Shown piece by piece: positions 52,910 to 61,948 of a stretch of 64,000 bases of DNA. Numbering within the stretch: the first letter of the stretch is position 1; every line of letters starts with the position of its first letter. Under the pieces are notes generated by a model, which did no database searches, had not been told where the DNA came from, and saw only the letters and a program-made list of their open reading frames with translations. A program made the translations under genes and the position numbers. Source of the stretch: an uncultured Atopobium sp. (GTDB lineage: Bacteria > Actinomycetota > Coriobacteriia > Coriobacteriales > Atopobiaceae). The stretch covers positions 1-64,000 of the forward strand of contig CALIAZ010000003.1 in assembly GCA_938045565.1 (NCBI GenBank). Direction: 5' to 3'.

Positions 52910-54818
52910 GGCTGCAGAAACAAAAGGTACACGACCAAAACTTCCCGTGGGAAAAATTCTTTCCCGTATCATTAAAATGCTCTGGGAGTTCTACCCTATC
53001 CTTCTCCCTGTAGCGCTCCTTGGTGCTGTTATTCAGGCAATTATGCAGTCGCTTCCAAGTGTCTTCTTAGAGCGAATCCTCTCCATCATCTCTAACTATA
53101 TTGATTCTGGTGACTGGAGTTCTGCAGAAGGTCTTGTCTTCCAGAACGTGACTCTTCTCGCCACTTTCTATGTCATTGGACTTCTTGCAAATATCATCTC
53201 TACCCAGGGTATGGCTATTGTCACCCAGGGCGCACTGCAAAAATGGCGCTCAAGAATGTTCTCGCACATGCAGGACTTGCCTATTAGGTACTTTGATACA
53301 CACCTTAATGGCGACATTATGAGTTATTACACCAACGATATCGATGCCATGCGCCAGATGATTGGCACCAGTCTTCCTAACCTACTCTTTACCTTTGTGG
53401 TAATTATCGCAGTAGTGTTTATCATGTTCTACTACAGCGCGCTTATGGCTTTAGTTGTTCTGTTTGGTGTCTCTTTAATGGCCCTTGCTACCAAAAACCT
53501 TGGTGGTAAATCTGCAAAGAACTTTGTTAAGACTCAGAAGACCACAGCAGATGTTGAGGGTCATATTCAAGAAATGATGAATGGCGAGAAGGTCGTTAAG
53601 GTCTTTAGTCACGAAGCAGAAACTATTGAATCCTTTGACAAGATCAACGATGACCTGATGGTTGTTGCAAAGAATGCAAATCTCTATGCAAACACGCTTA
53701 TGCCAATTCTGAACAACATGGGTAACATCATGTACGTTATTGTTGCAATTGTCTCCAGCGTGTTTATTGCACTGAACATTCAGAACATTTCTATTTCTGG
53801 ACTGCCCTTTACCATCGCAGTAGCTGTTCCCTTCCTCAACATGACACGTCAGTTCTCTGCACAGATTAACCAGATTTCTGGCCAGATTAACTCCGTTGTT
53901 ATGGGTGTTGCTGGAGCTAATCGTGTCTTTGAGCTCTTGGATGAACCAGCAGAAACTGATGAAGGCTACGTTACCCTAGTCAACGCAGAAACCATTGACG
54001 GTAATGTTCAGGAAGCTGAGTATCGCACTGGTTACTGGGCTTGGAAGTATCCACACAGTGACGGCACGGTTACGTATACCCCTGTTAAAGGTGACGTTCG
54101 TCTCTTTGATGTTGACTTTGGATACGAGCCTGGTCATACCGTGCTGCATGATATTTCTCTTTATGCAAAACCTGGTCAGAAGATTGCTTTTGTTGGCGCA
54201 ACAGGCGCTGGTAAAACAACCATTACTAACTTGCTCAACCGCTTCTATGACATTGAAGACGGCAAGATTCGCTACGACGGCATCAACATCAACAAGATTA
54301 AGAAGAGTTCCCTCCGTCGTGCTCTTGGCATTGTTCTGCAAGACGTCAACCTCTTTACGGGTACCGTCTTAGATAACATCCGCTACGGCCGTCTTGATGC
54401 TACTGATGAGGACTGCGTAAAGGCTGCAAAGCTTGCTGGTGCTGATGACTTCATCAAACGTCTTCCTAACGGCTACCACACCATGCTCAAGGACAATGGC
54501 AGTGCGCTCTCCCAGGGACAGCGTCAGCTCATTTCCATTGCTCGTGCTGCAGTTGCAGATCCACCAGTCATGATTCTGGACGAGGCTACCTCCAGCATTG
54601 ATACGCGTACTGAGGCAATTGTCCAGCGTGGCATGGACGCTCTTATGTACGATCGCACCACCTTTGTTATTGCTCACCGTCTCTCTACGGTTAGAAATGC
54701 AGATGTTATTGTCGTTCTCGACCACGGTCGGATTATTGAGCGCGGTACGCACGACGAACTTCTCGCCAAGCGAGGAACGTACTACCAGCTCTACACCGGA
54801 GCCTTTGAGCTTGAGTAA
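52902..54818 (+). CDS. ABC exporter half-transporter, catalytic partner
   Basis: The partner subunit (638 aa), with six membrane helices (about 25-330) and an ABC domain (from about 400). Here Walker A is GATGAGKTT, the Walker B ends MILDEATSSID with the catalytic Glu, and the switch His is present in VIAHRLST. The signature reads LSQGQRQ. Together with the preceding subunit this gives one consensus and one degenerate ATP site, as in BmrCD- or TM287/288-type heterodimers. A linker insert near 345-390 (TEDGYVTLVNAE...) precedes the ABC domain. A terminator follows. Confidence 0.94.
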   Translation: MSKAAETKGTRPKLPVGKILSRIIKMLWEFYPILLPVALLGAVIQAIMQSLPSVFLERILSIISNYIDSGDWSSAEGLVFQNVTLLATFYVIGLLANIISTQGMAIVTQGALQKWRSRMFSHMQDLPIRYFDTHLNGDIMSYYTNDIDAMRQMIGTSLPNLLFTFVVIIAVVFIMFYYSALMALVVLFGVSLMALATKNLGGKSAKNFVKTQKTTADVEGHIQEMMNGEKVVKVFSHEAETIESFDKINDDLMVVAKNANLYANTLMPILNNMGNIMYVIVAIVSSVFIALNIQNISISGLPFTIAVAVPFLNMTRQFSAQINQISGQINSVVMGVAGANRVFELLDEPAETDEGYVTLVNAETIDGNVQEAEYRTGYWAWKYPHSDGTVTYTPVKGDVRLFDVDFGYEPGHTVLHDISLYAKPGQKIAFVGATGAGKTTITNLLNRFYDIEDGKIRYDGININKIKKSSLRRALGIVLQDVNLFTGTVLDNIRYGRLDATDEDCVKAAKLAGADDFIKRLPNGYHTMLKDNGSALSQGQRQLISIARAAVADPPVMILDEATSSIDTRTEAIVQRGMDALMYDRTTFVIAHRLSTVRNADVIVVLDHGRIIERGTHDELLAKRGTYYQLYTGAFELE

Positions 54819-54836
54819 CAGCTGGCCTCTGTAATA

Positions 54837-54873
54837 CAAAACGCCTTGTCATCTTAGTGGCAAGGCGTTTTTT
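54837..54873. terminator. Terminator between ABC operon and HAD gene
   Basis: AAAACGCCTTGTC and GGCAAGGCGTTTT pair around ATCTTAGT, with TTTTTT on the right. The minus strand reads TTTTG, so it may work both ways. Confidence 0.92.
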
Positions 54874-54892
54874 ATGCGTATGTAACAGTTTC

Positions 54893-55603
54893 TTAGGCGA
54901 GAAGAACGTGGTGTAGATCTTCTACGGTATCTACAATTGCAACTGCGCCTGCATCAATAAGCTCCTGTTTATTTGTGGTTTTGCCATACAGAACGCCAAT
55001 ACACGGAATCTGATTTGGGAATGCCGCTTCCATATCAAAACGGCGGTCTCCTACCATGACGCTTTCAGAAGCATCAAAGCCAAGCTGGCGCATAACGTGA
55101 GCAATGGCGGTAATTTTATCAGTTGCCGCCTCATCTATTCTTCCTGCATAGGCATCTAGAACACCAATAAGATTGTTGTCCCTAAGCCCCATCTCAAGCA
55201 TAGGCTGATTTTTTGAGCTTGCTACGGCAACCTTTTTACCGGCCGCGTGAAGGTCATTAATGAGGTCTCTCATACCCTCAAAGAGCGGCCATTTTCCTGT
55301 AGTTACATAAAGCTCGCGGTAACGCTTAGTAACCGCAACAGCGTCCTGGTGGCTTAAGCCAAAGACCAGCTCAAACGCATAAGGAAACGGTGGTCCTACA
55401 AGCTTTTTAAGGTCTGCTTCTATAAAGTCTGTATGACCACAATCTGTCATTACCATCTTTGCTGTAGAAACAATGGTGGGCAATGTGTCTGCCATAGTTC
55501 CATCAAAATCAAAAATAATAAGCGAGCGATTCTGCAGATCTGAAACTACCTCAGAAGTTACCAGCACTTTATTTGTATCAGTTACGTTTTGCATTATTGC
55601 CAT
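54893..55603 (-). CDS. HAD-superfamily hydrolase, phosphoglycolate phosphatase-like
   Basis: A HAD phosphatase (236 aa from the ATG at 55601-55603). Motif I is IFDFDGTMADTLP, motif II VAVASSKNQ, motif III/IV VMVGDRRFDMEAA, and a C1-type helical cap lies at about 35-110. The frame is open from an ATG at 55642, but that start has no ribosome site; GGATTGAC before 55603 is weak too, and an ATG at 55594 is also possible. The exact start is therefore unsettled. It is convergent with the ABC operon and divergent from the TPR gene. The substrate is unknown. Confidence 0.87.
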   Translation of the reverse strand: MAIMQNVTDTNKVLVTSEVVSDLQNRSLIIFDFDGTMADTLPTIVSTAKMVMTDCGHTDFIEADLKKLVGPPFPYAFELVFGLSHQDAVAVTKRYRELYVTTGKWPLFEGMRDLINDLHAAGKKVAVASSKNQPMLEMGLRDNNLIGVLDAYAGRIDEAATDKITAIAHVMRQLGFDASESVMVGDRRFDMEAAFPNQIPCIGVLYGKTTNKQELIDAGAVAIVDTVEDLHHVLLA

Positions 55604-55729
55604 GTCAATCCAATCATCTACGTATGTGAGTATACCGTTCATGACGCAAAACTAACCAGTCAATGGCATTTTCTTCTCGCCTGTCGAATTAACTATTGAC
55701 AGCTGAAATGTCGCACACCAGCTAAGGTA

Positions 55730-55743
55730 TATAGTTAACTATA
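55730..55743. promoter_or_regulatory. Palindrome upstream of the TPR protein gene
   Basis: TATAGTTAACTATA is a perfect 14 bp palindrome 32 bases before the ATG. The half TTAACTAT recurs at 55689-55696, next to a TTGACA box (55696-55701). They could be operators; the -10 partner of TTGACA is unclear. Confidence 0.5.
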
Positions 55744-55774
55744 GATGAATCACTATGCCTAACTTGGGAGGTGT

Positions 55775-58045
55775 ATGATGACTCGTCAGGAAAATAATCC
55801 AGAAGCTAAGCAACCTGGAAGAAACAGGCTTGGAAAACTCTATCCGTCTCTCGTCAACAAAGACGTTCTGCCTGATGAGTCTCTAGACGCTGTTCAAATT
55901 AATCAGCAAGTTGGTTCTATTGATCAGACCGGTTGGCATACAAAGCTCAATATTGAAGCACTTTCTCTTACGCTTACGGAGTCCACTACCCCCCTTGAAG
56001 TGCTTAAACATTTTGTAAATACGGCGTTTTTGCGTGAAAAAGATTCTCACCGAAAAGGTGGTTCTGTTGCCATCCCGCCTAGTGACTTTGAACTACATCT
56101 GGCTCAAAGACTAAAAGATGCCGGCGTTCTTGACGTGCAAGATAATGCCATCCCCTGCCGTGTGGTACGCCTGCGCACCAATGGCCTCTTTTATCTGCGC
56201 GCTAATCAAAAAACGCTTTCCTATGAGCAGAAGATTCAGCTCCTTACTATTGAAAGTGCTCTAAACACAGCCCTCTTTGCAGAGCGATATTTTCTTGATG
56301 CAAATATGGCATCTGAGCATGACTTACTTGCCTTTGAGCAAAAGATTGTTTCAACTATGATGAAGCAGTCGCGACCCCGCTGCGCTACAACTCAAAGTAC
56401 CCAGGAAGATGGCGAGTGGGTTGTCCGCAAAGCCATTTCCCTACACATTGAAAGTTTGCGCCTTTCTCAGCGTCTTGTCACTGAGTTTAGAACCAACGTA
56501 CACAAGGGCATTGCTGCCTTTAGAGTGCATCTGGCCCTTCCTGAGCAATTCCCAAGAAGCTTTCTTAGCGCAGATGGAAGTATCAAAGAGGCAACCTTTG
56601 AAGACCTCTGTCGTGCTGCAACCGCTTACAACTTGCATCTTGGTATGCTCATTTCCGCAAGTGCCTTTAGAAGCTCGCAGAAGATTAGCGAAGTCTGGCT
56701 GTCCGGCATTTGCAATACAAACAAACTGCACGCATGTCACTACTCGTTCCACATTACCCGCAAGCAGTTTGAAGATACGCACATAACAGAAGAGACAAAT
56801 CCGATTTCTGTCTATAAGCTCTGGAATGCACAAATTGACGAGGTAGACGGAATTCTTCATACGGTGCAACCGCTCTTTACCCTAGACAATGAGATTTTCT
56901 GTCCACCAAGTAGATACGATTTTGTTGAGTCTTCTCAAAAACGTCTTGATAGCGTTGCAGCTCACGCACTAGGCACCGATGAGGTTTCAGGACTTTCTAT
57001 TGATGAAGGTCAGGCGCGAGAAGAGATTATCACCAAAATTTTGCGCAACCTCTCATCTTCGACAGAAGAAAACGTCCGCACTATCTTGTCGTATACCGCA
57101 AAGTCCACCGACCCTACGGTGCGAGCGGCAGGAGAACGCGTGGTTTCTCGCTTTATTAAAGGCACGCTTGCAGAAGACGATTTTGAGGCTATTTCCGAAG
57201 AGTTTGTTGATGGCGGCCTTCTTTCCTTAGCAGTTACCAAAGCTCAGCGTCTTATTGGCGAGAAAAACTATCGAGATGCGGAGCTGCTCCTTCTTGAAGC
57301 ACTTGACTCCGTTGACGAGAATAATACTTACACGGACACAAACACTACCCAGTGGCGTGTGTTTATGAACTACGTTGATCGCGTACTGTACAACAGAATT
57401 CTGTCAAACCCAGAGAAAAATACTCGTCTGGCGCCTATGTCCTACTTTGAAGCACACCTTTTGATTTCTATTGCACAAACACTCCAAGGACAAACTCAAA
57501 GTGCTCTTCAGCACGCGAGAAGGGCTGTTGAGATTGCTCCCCTTAGTATGAGCGCCAGGCTACACCTCTCCCACTGTCTTGAAGAGTCGCTGGACATTCC
57601 TGCTGCTGCAGAAGAACTCAAGAAGCTCCTGCTACTTGCACACGACCCCGAGAGCATTGGTTTTGGATACTATCGCATGGCGTTCTTCCAATGGAGACTT
57701 AGACATCTGAAAGCTGCTCAAGCTTGCTATCAGTTTGCTCTGAAGTTCTTACCAGGAGCTACGTTTATTATTGACACTGAGACGACTATTCTCGCGCAAA
57801 GTGAGCCTGAGTTTAGCCGCGATGATATGAGCGATGACGATATCTATTCCGCGCTGATACAAGAGCAAATTCCTATCGCACCTACCAACGAAGTCTCCAC
57901 TATTTTCTTGGATGGTACCCGCGCTTCACTTGATGCAGAACTCTTTAGTGTGGCCAAGAACTTTATGATGAACCTGGGCATTATGACTAAAGATGACGTC
58001 TACTTTGACATGCTCAACTCCATTGAAGGAGAGCCTGATAGATAG
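55775..58045 (+). CDS. Large TPR-repeat protein of unknown function
   Basis: I do not recognise this 756 aa protein. It has no signal peptide or membrane segment. The first 50 residues are polar; a mixed alpha/beta region follows (about 60-380) with no motif that I can name. From about 480 to 690 the protein is helical with tetratricopeptide character, for example SALQHARRAVEIAPLSMSARLHLSHCLEES and AAQACYQFALKFLPG. An acidic tail with RDDMSDDDIYS ends the molecule. GGGAGG precedes two tandem ATGs; the second, at 55778, has better spacing. It is a single-gene unit, with a palindrome upstream and a small tandem repeat and terminator after it. Confidence 0.85.
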   Translation: MMTRQENNPEAKQPGRNRLGKLYPSLVNKDVLPDESLDAVQINQQVGSIDQTGWHTKLNIEALSLTLTESTTPLEVLKHFVNTAFLREKDSHRKGGSVAIPPSDFELHLAQRLKDAGVLDVQDNAIPCRVVRLRTNGLFYLRANQKTLSYEQKIQLLTIESALNTALFAERYFLDANMASEHDLLAFEQKIVSTMMKQSRPRCATTQSTQEDGEWVVRKAISLHIESLRLSQRLVTEFRTNVHKGIAAFRVHLALPEQFPRSFLSADGSIKEATFEDLCRAATAYNLHLGMLISASAFRSSQKISEVWLSGICNTNKLHACHYSFHITRKQFEDTHITEETNPISVYKLWNAQIDEVDGILHTVQPLFTLDNEIFCPPSRYDFVESSQKRLDSVAAHALGTDEVSGLSIDEGQAREEIITKILRNLSSSTEENVRTILSYTAKSTDPTVRAAGERVVSRFIKGTLAEDDFEAISEEFVDGGLLSLAVTKAQRLIGEKNYRDAELLLLEALDSVDENNTYTDTNTTQWRVFMNYVDRVLYNRILSNPEKNTRLAPMSYFEAHLLISIAQTLQGQTQSALQHARRAVEIAPLSMSARLHLSHCLEESLDIPAAAEELKKLLLLAHDPESIGFGYYRMAFFQWRLRHLKAAQACYQFALKFLPGATFIIDTETTILAQSEPEFSRDDMSDDDIYSALIQEQIPIAPTNEVSTIFLDGTRASLDAELFSVAKNFMMNLGIMTKDDVYFDMLNSIEGEPDR

Positions 58046-58085
58046 GGCGGCGCGGTCAGTAAAGGCGAAGGGTCTGAAAGGCTAC

Positions 58086-58130
58086 ATGAACTGTACGAAC
58101 CTCACAAATCTTACGAACCTTACGTACCCT
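58086..58130 (+). repeat. Degenerate nonamer tandem repeat
   Basis: Five adjacent 9-base units resembling ACGAACCTT: ATGAACTGT, ACGAACCTC, ACAAATCTT, ACGAACCTT, ACGTACCCT. They lie between the TPR gene stop and its terminator, and no good ORF uses them. Confidence 0.6.
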
Positions 58131-58148
58131 ATGCAACCCAACTTGCCA

Positions 58149-58186
58149 GAAAAAAGGAGCCCCGATTTCTCGGAGCTCCTTTTTCG
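58149..58186. terminator. Bidirectional terminator between TPR gene and amidase gene
   Basis: AAAAAGGAGC and GCTCCTTTTT flank a further CCG/CGG stem. A-rich and T-rich runs on both sides suit two convergent genes. Confidence 0.92.
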
Positions 58187-58211
58187 AAGACATTGTTGCA
58201 AGTAGTCTGGC

Positions 58212-60881
58212 TTATAGCTCGTTCATTACACGAACAAGCTTAACAGCGTAGTTCTTATCCATTGCCCACGTACCAGCAAGCTTACGGATAATGTTAGCCT
58301 TCTTAGCAAGAATCCATGCGCCATAGCGAGGGTCAACGTCTCTAGCCTTACTTGAATCAACTGTCAGTGGCTCATAACCTGCGTATGCACGAAGATGTAG
58401 TGCCTGTGCACGAAGTCCCTTAAGAACGGTATCGAACGAGAGTCCGCGCTCACCGTTTCCGGTTGCACCAAGACCACCAAAGTTGCACTGTTCAGGAAGG
58501 ACATCGCCTCCAAAGCGGAGGTTACCCGTCTCAATCATGACCTGTGCATAAAGAAGCTCTGGGCGAACTCCCTCGTCAATTGCAGCCTGCCACAGCTGGT
58601 TGACAAAATCGATTCCTGTTGCAGCGCCCTTCTCGGCATAAACAGCTGGATAAGCAGAACCGACGCGCTTGTCGAAATCTCTTTGGAGGTCCTCTTTAGA
58701 GACAAGAGGAGCTCCAAGAACGCTGGTACGATCAGAGAAATTACCGCGAGTTGGCTCAATTGGAGAATCATTGTCAGCCAGTATGTTGTTGCTGGAGTCT
58801 CTGTTCTCTCCGCCATTATTACCGTCAACGTTTCCGCCTCTACCAGAATTGATGTCAGTAGGCTTGATGTTGAGAACACCACTTGCATCTGCATGAACGG
58901 TTCGACCGTCTGAAAGCGTGATGTCTTGGTTGCGTAGCAAACCATAGCCCAAGTCAAAGTAATAGTATGAGCCGTTAATTGCCTGCAGGCCAATAAGCGC
59001 AGCGTGCTGATTGGTGGTTGGATCAAAGTACCAAGTCTTGCCATTTGGAGTATTAAACCAACCAGATGCCAAAGCACCGCTTGATTGAGCCCAAGCCCAG
59101 CCGTTATTTGGCAACTGAACCCAATCGTTAGAAGTCATTCCCTTATTGACATCAACGTAATATGAACCACTGGAAATAGTGAAGACGCCAGTCTTTAGCA
59201 GAGGATATTCTGCATTCTCATCAAAGTAGAACCACTTACCGTTAGGCATATGCTTCCAGCCAGCGTGAAGCGAACCATCTGTATTAGCCCAAGCCCAATT
59301 ACCGTCAGCAAGGCTAATCCAGCCGCCATAAAGCAGGCCACGATCACGATCAACGTAGTACTTCTGATCTCCGTCAGACATAAGGCCGAAGCTTGCGTGA
59401 TATTTATTGTTGACGTCAAAGTAGAACCATTTACCGTTTGGAAGAAGCTTCCAACCAGCGTAGAGTGATCCATCTGGATTGGCCCATGCCCAATTCCCGT
59501 CACCGTAATTTACCCAGCCGTCTTTAATGACTCCGGTGTTGGTATCGGCGTAATAATCTCTATTCTGTACTGTAAATTGACCAAGCTTTACAGCGTTATG
59601 AGTGGATAATGGATCTGCATAGAACGTCTTACCATCTGCAGTAGTAATCCAGCCAGAAGCTGCAATTCCTTGAGCGCCAAAGTAGTGCCAGCCGTCTGCA
59701 TCATTGAGCCAACGATTCGTATACCTGAAGCCATTGTCGTCGGTATACATCCATCCATTAGCAACTTGCTTCCAACCAGTAACTGCACCTTCAGTTGCTT
59801 CAAAGTTCATCTGGCGTGTAATTTCCTGTCCATCAGATGAAATGGCCTTGAGGTACAGAACGTAATTACCAGTCATAGGAGGAACAAAGGAAATAGAGGT
59901 ATCGGTGGTCTTATATGCAACAGTTGTCCAAGAACCATCTGGAGCCGTATAACCAAAGGTAAATGTTGCCCCCGTGACAACACCAGTCAAGACAGGCTTA
60001 ACCGTTACTTTGTTACCTTGCTGAACAGCGGAAATACTCCTCATACTCCACCAAGTATCGGAGTGGTACATCTCCCAGATTGCCCGAGCGTCAGCCCAGC
60101 CAATGTAGTCAACCTTTGAGTTGTCACCAAGATCTTTAAACTCAGCTGCATGAGCTGGATTAGAAATAAACTGGTGCTCAATGATTACGCCAAGGATACC
60201 TTTTTGACGAGCATAACGAACAATACCGTAATAATCGGACTCATCGCCATTCTCGTAATAGTCTGTTCCGTCTTTATCGTTATAGCCACGCTCTGTAGCA
60301 CCATCGCCTCGAGTAACAATACCTGCTTTTTCTCTCAAGTAATAGTTAACCTTGCCAGCAAGAGCCTGACCAGCAACGTAAAGATCGTGGTTGTAACTCA
60401 CATCATGAGGGACTAAGACCTCAGAGCCTGTTGCTGATGCGGGACCTGCGTTGTAGTGCAGAGAAATGACGGCACAGGCATTTGCGTCAACAGCGCGCTG
60501 TACGCGTGTTTTGAGCGAAGGGTCTTCATGCTCACCACGAACCACTACAACGGGGACTCCCCACTGCTCAAGATATTTCTTAACGTACATAGCTGTAGCC
60601 CAGGCAATGTCGCCTTCTTTTAAACCGTAGTACATTGCGCCTGGGTCTCGACCGTCGGTACCATCACTGTGGCCAGGATCCAGCGCAATTGGCCTTCCAG
60701 TTGCTCGAGAAAGCGCAACAGCATCACTCAGAGACTGGCTCTGAATTATGTTGCCTTGGGCATCCATAGTTGTGTAGGTAGTTGCATATGCGTTTTGAAC
60801 TGTTGTTACGAGCAATGCCGTGACAACAAAAAACAAAACAGCAAGCAATTTACCGCGAGTATTAAATAAGCTACGTTTCAT
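58212..60881 (-). CDS. Bifunctional autolysin: amidase, wall-binding repeats, glucosaminidase
   Basis: A secreted peptidoglycan hydrolase (889 aa). A signal peptide ends near residue 33 (AYA). An Amidase_3 domain follows at about 62-270, with zinc and catalytic residues in ALDPGHSDG, the Glu of KEGD, SLHYNAG and IIEHQFISN. A beta-sandwich-like domain lies at about 280-365. A string of aromatic cell wall-binding repeats (about 370-680; GWxxxxNGWxY type, with NGKWFYFD words) is followed by a Gly/Asn linker and a glucosaminidase domain (about 735-889) with QVMIETGNLRFGG and NFGGLGATG. It should cut both the peptide stem and the glycan in daughter-cell separation. The wall-binding module reappears in the protein at the right edge. 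Confidence 0.93.
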   Translation of the reverse strand: MKRSLFNTRGKLLAVLFFVVTALLVTTVQNAYATTYTTMDAQGNIIQSQSLSDAVALSRATGRPIALDPGHSDGTDGRDPGAMYYGLKEGDIAWATAMYVKKYLEQWGVPVVVVRGEHEDPSLKTRVQRAVDANACAVISLHYNAGPASATGSEVLVPHDVSYNHDLYVAGQALAGKVNYYLREKAGIVTRGDGATERGYNDKDGTDYYENGDESDYYGIVRYARQKGILGVIIEHQFISNPAHAAEFKDLGDNSKVDYIGWADARAIWEMYHSDTWWSMRSISAVQQGNKVTVKPVLTGVVTGATFTFGYTAPDGSWTTVAYKTTDTSISFVPPMTGNYVLYLKAISSDGQEITRQMNFEATEGAVTGWKQVANGWMYTDDNGFRYTNRWLNDADGWHYFGAQGIAASGWITTADGKTFYADPLSTHNAVKLGQFTVQNRDYYADTNTGVIKDGWVNYGDGNWAWANPDGSLYAGWKLLPNGKWFYFDVNNKYHASFGLMSDGDQKYYVDRDRGLLYGGWISLADGNWAWANTDGSLHAGWKHMPNGKWFYFDENAEYPLLKTGVFTISSGSYYVDVNKGMTSNDWVQLPNNGWAWAQSSGALASGWFNTPNGKTWYFDPTTNQHAALIGLQAINGSYYYFDLGYGLLRNQDITLSDGRTVHADASGVLNIKPTDINSGRGGNVDGNNGGENRDSSNNILADNDSPIEPTRGNFSDRTSVLGAPLVSKEDLQRDFDKRVGSAYPAVYAEKGAATGIDFVNQLWQAAIDEGVRPELLYAQVMIETGNLRFGGDVLPEQCNFGGLGATGNGERGLSFDTVLKGLRAQALHLRAYAGYEPLTVDSSKARDVDPRYGAWILAKKANIIRKLAGTWAMDKNYAVKLVRVMNEL

Positions 60882-60994
60882 GCGGTCCTCCGAAAAGTAT
60901 GGGTTTACTCCTCTTCATACTTGCTATAAGTTTACACTAGACTGGCACGTCAACAATAAAAAACACAAGCTCACCGCAACTTGATTGGAACTCT

Positions 60995-61657
60995 GTGATT
61001 TTCTCGACACTTGAAGATATTCTTGCAGTAGATTTTGAAGCAGCAAGCTTTGATTTTGATGGCACTATTGCTCATACACATCATATTTGGAAGCTTGTTG
61101 ACCAGGAGTTTTTTGAGTCGCGAGGAATCCCTTACACTCCAGAAATTGGCAAGATTCTCTCCCCTCTTGGATTTGAAAAGGGAGCAGACTGGGCAATTGC
61201 CACCTATGGGCTAAAGGAAGATCCTGCAGAAATCGTTGCGGAATGGAAAGAGCTAAGCAAAAGTTTCTTTGTAAACTCCGTGCAGCTTCGACCTGGTGTT
61301 GTTGATTTTATTAGCAAGCTAAAAGAAAAGGGCATTCCCACTGCATTAGCAACTGTCAACGAGCCAAAGCTCCTTGCTCTCCTTGAGCCTCGCTTACATC
61401 TATCCGCTCTATTTGATACTCAGGTATTTGCGGCAGACGTTGGGTCAGCAAAAGACGAACCATATCTCTATTTAGAGGCTCTTGCACGCCTTAAAGCTCA
61501 AGCCGAGAAGACAATTCTATTTGAGGACATTCCGCTAGCTATTCAAACAGGAAATTCTATTGGGCTTATTACCTGCGCCGTTAATTGTGACGATGAACAT
61601 CAAGATATCGAGAAACTCTCTGAACTTGCTGACTTCACCATCAAGCACTGGTATTAA
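60995..61657 (+). CDS. HAD-superfamily hydrolase
   Basis: A HAD hydrolase (220 aa) of the beta-phosphoglucomutase/phosphatase type. Motif I is SFDFDGTIAHTHHIW, the helical cap occupies about 35-100, motif II is ALATVNEPK, motif III lies around SAKDEPYLYLEAL, and motif IV is ILFEDIPLAIQTG. The start is GTG 60995, with a weak GGA site 6-8 bases before it. It is divergent from the autolysin gene. The substrate cannot be told. Confidence 0.86.
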   Translation: MIFSTLEDILAVDFEAASFDFDGTIAHTHHIWKLVDQEFFESRGIPYTPEIGKILSPLGFEKGADWAIATYGLKEDPAEIVAEWKELSKSFFVNSVQLRPGVVDFISKLKEKGIPTALATVNEPKLLALLEPRLHLSALFDTQVFAADVGSAKDEPYLYLEALARLKAQAEKTILFEDIPLAIQTGNSIGLITCAVNCDDEHQDIEKLSELADFTIKHWY

Positions 61658-61694
61658 AGTTCTTGGGCAATGCAACTATAAAAATGGCGGTGTA

Positions 61695-61725
61695 ACAAAA
61701 AAGGAGACCCGAAGGTCTCCTTTTG
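61695..61725. terminator. Terminator of cspA and the HAD gene
   Basis: AAGGAGACC and GGTCTCCTT pair around CGAA. The minus strand has a TTTTTT tail (ends cspA), and the plus strand has TTTT (may end the HAD gene). Confidence 0.92.
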
Positions 61726-61744
61726 ATGGTAGTGTTCGCAAGTA

Positions 61745-61948
61745 CTAGATCTTGTGGACGCTAGAAGCCTGGAGCTTACCGTTCTGTCCGGTGGTAATCT
61801 CAAACTCGACAGGCTGACCCTCATCGAGAGTCTTGAAACCGTCCATCTGAATCTCGGAGAAGTGAACGAACAAATCGTCGCCATCCTCACGAGAGATGAA
61901 GCCGTAACCCTTGTCTGGATTAAACCACTTTACAGTACCCTGAGCCAT
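61745..61948 (-). CDS. Cold shock protein
   Basis: A 67 aa OB-fold RNA chaperone. RNP1 is KGYGFISRE and RNP2 is DLFVHFSEI, both intact, and the start MAQGTVKWFNPDKG is typical. I use ATG 61946-61948 with AAAGG nine bases upstream; the frame runs 25 codons further through the leader. The leader of about 100 bases contains GC-rich repeated words and may fold, as in temperature-sensitive csp leaders; that is inference. I call it CspA-like but give no symbol. Confidence 0.94.
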   Translation of the reverse strand: MAQGTVKWFNPDKGYGFISREDGDDLFVHFSEIQMDGFKTLDEGQPVEFEITTGQNGKLQASSVHKI

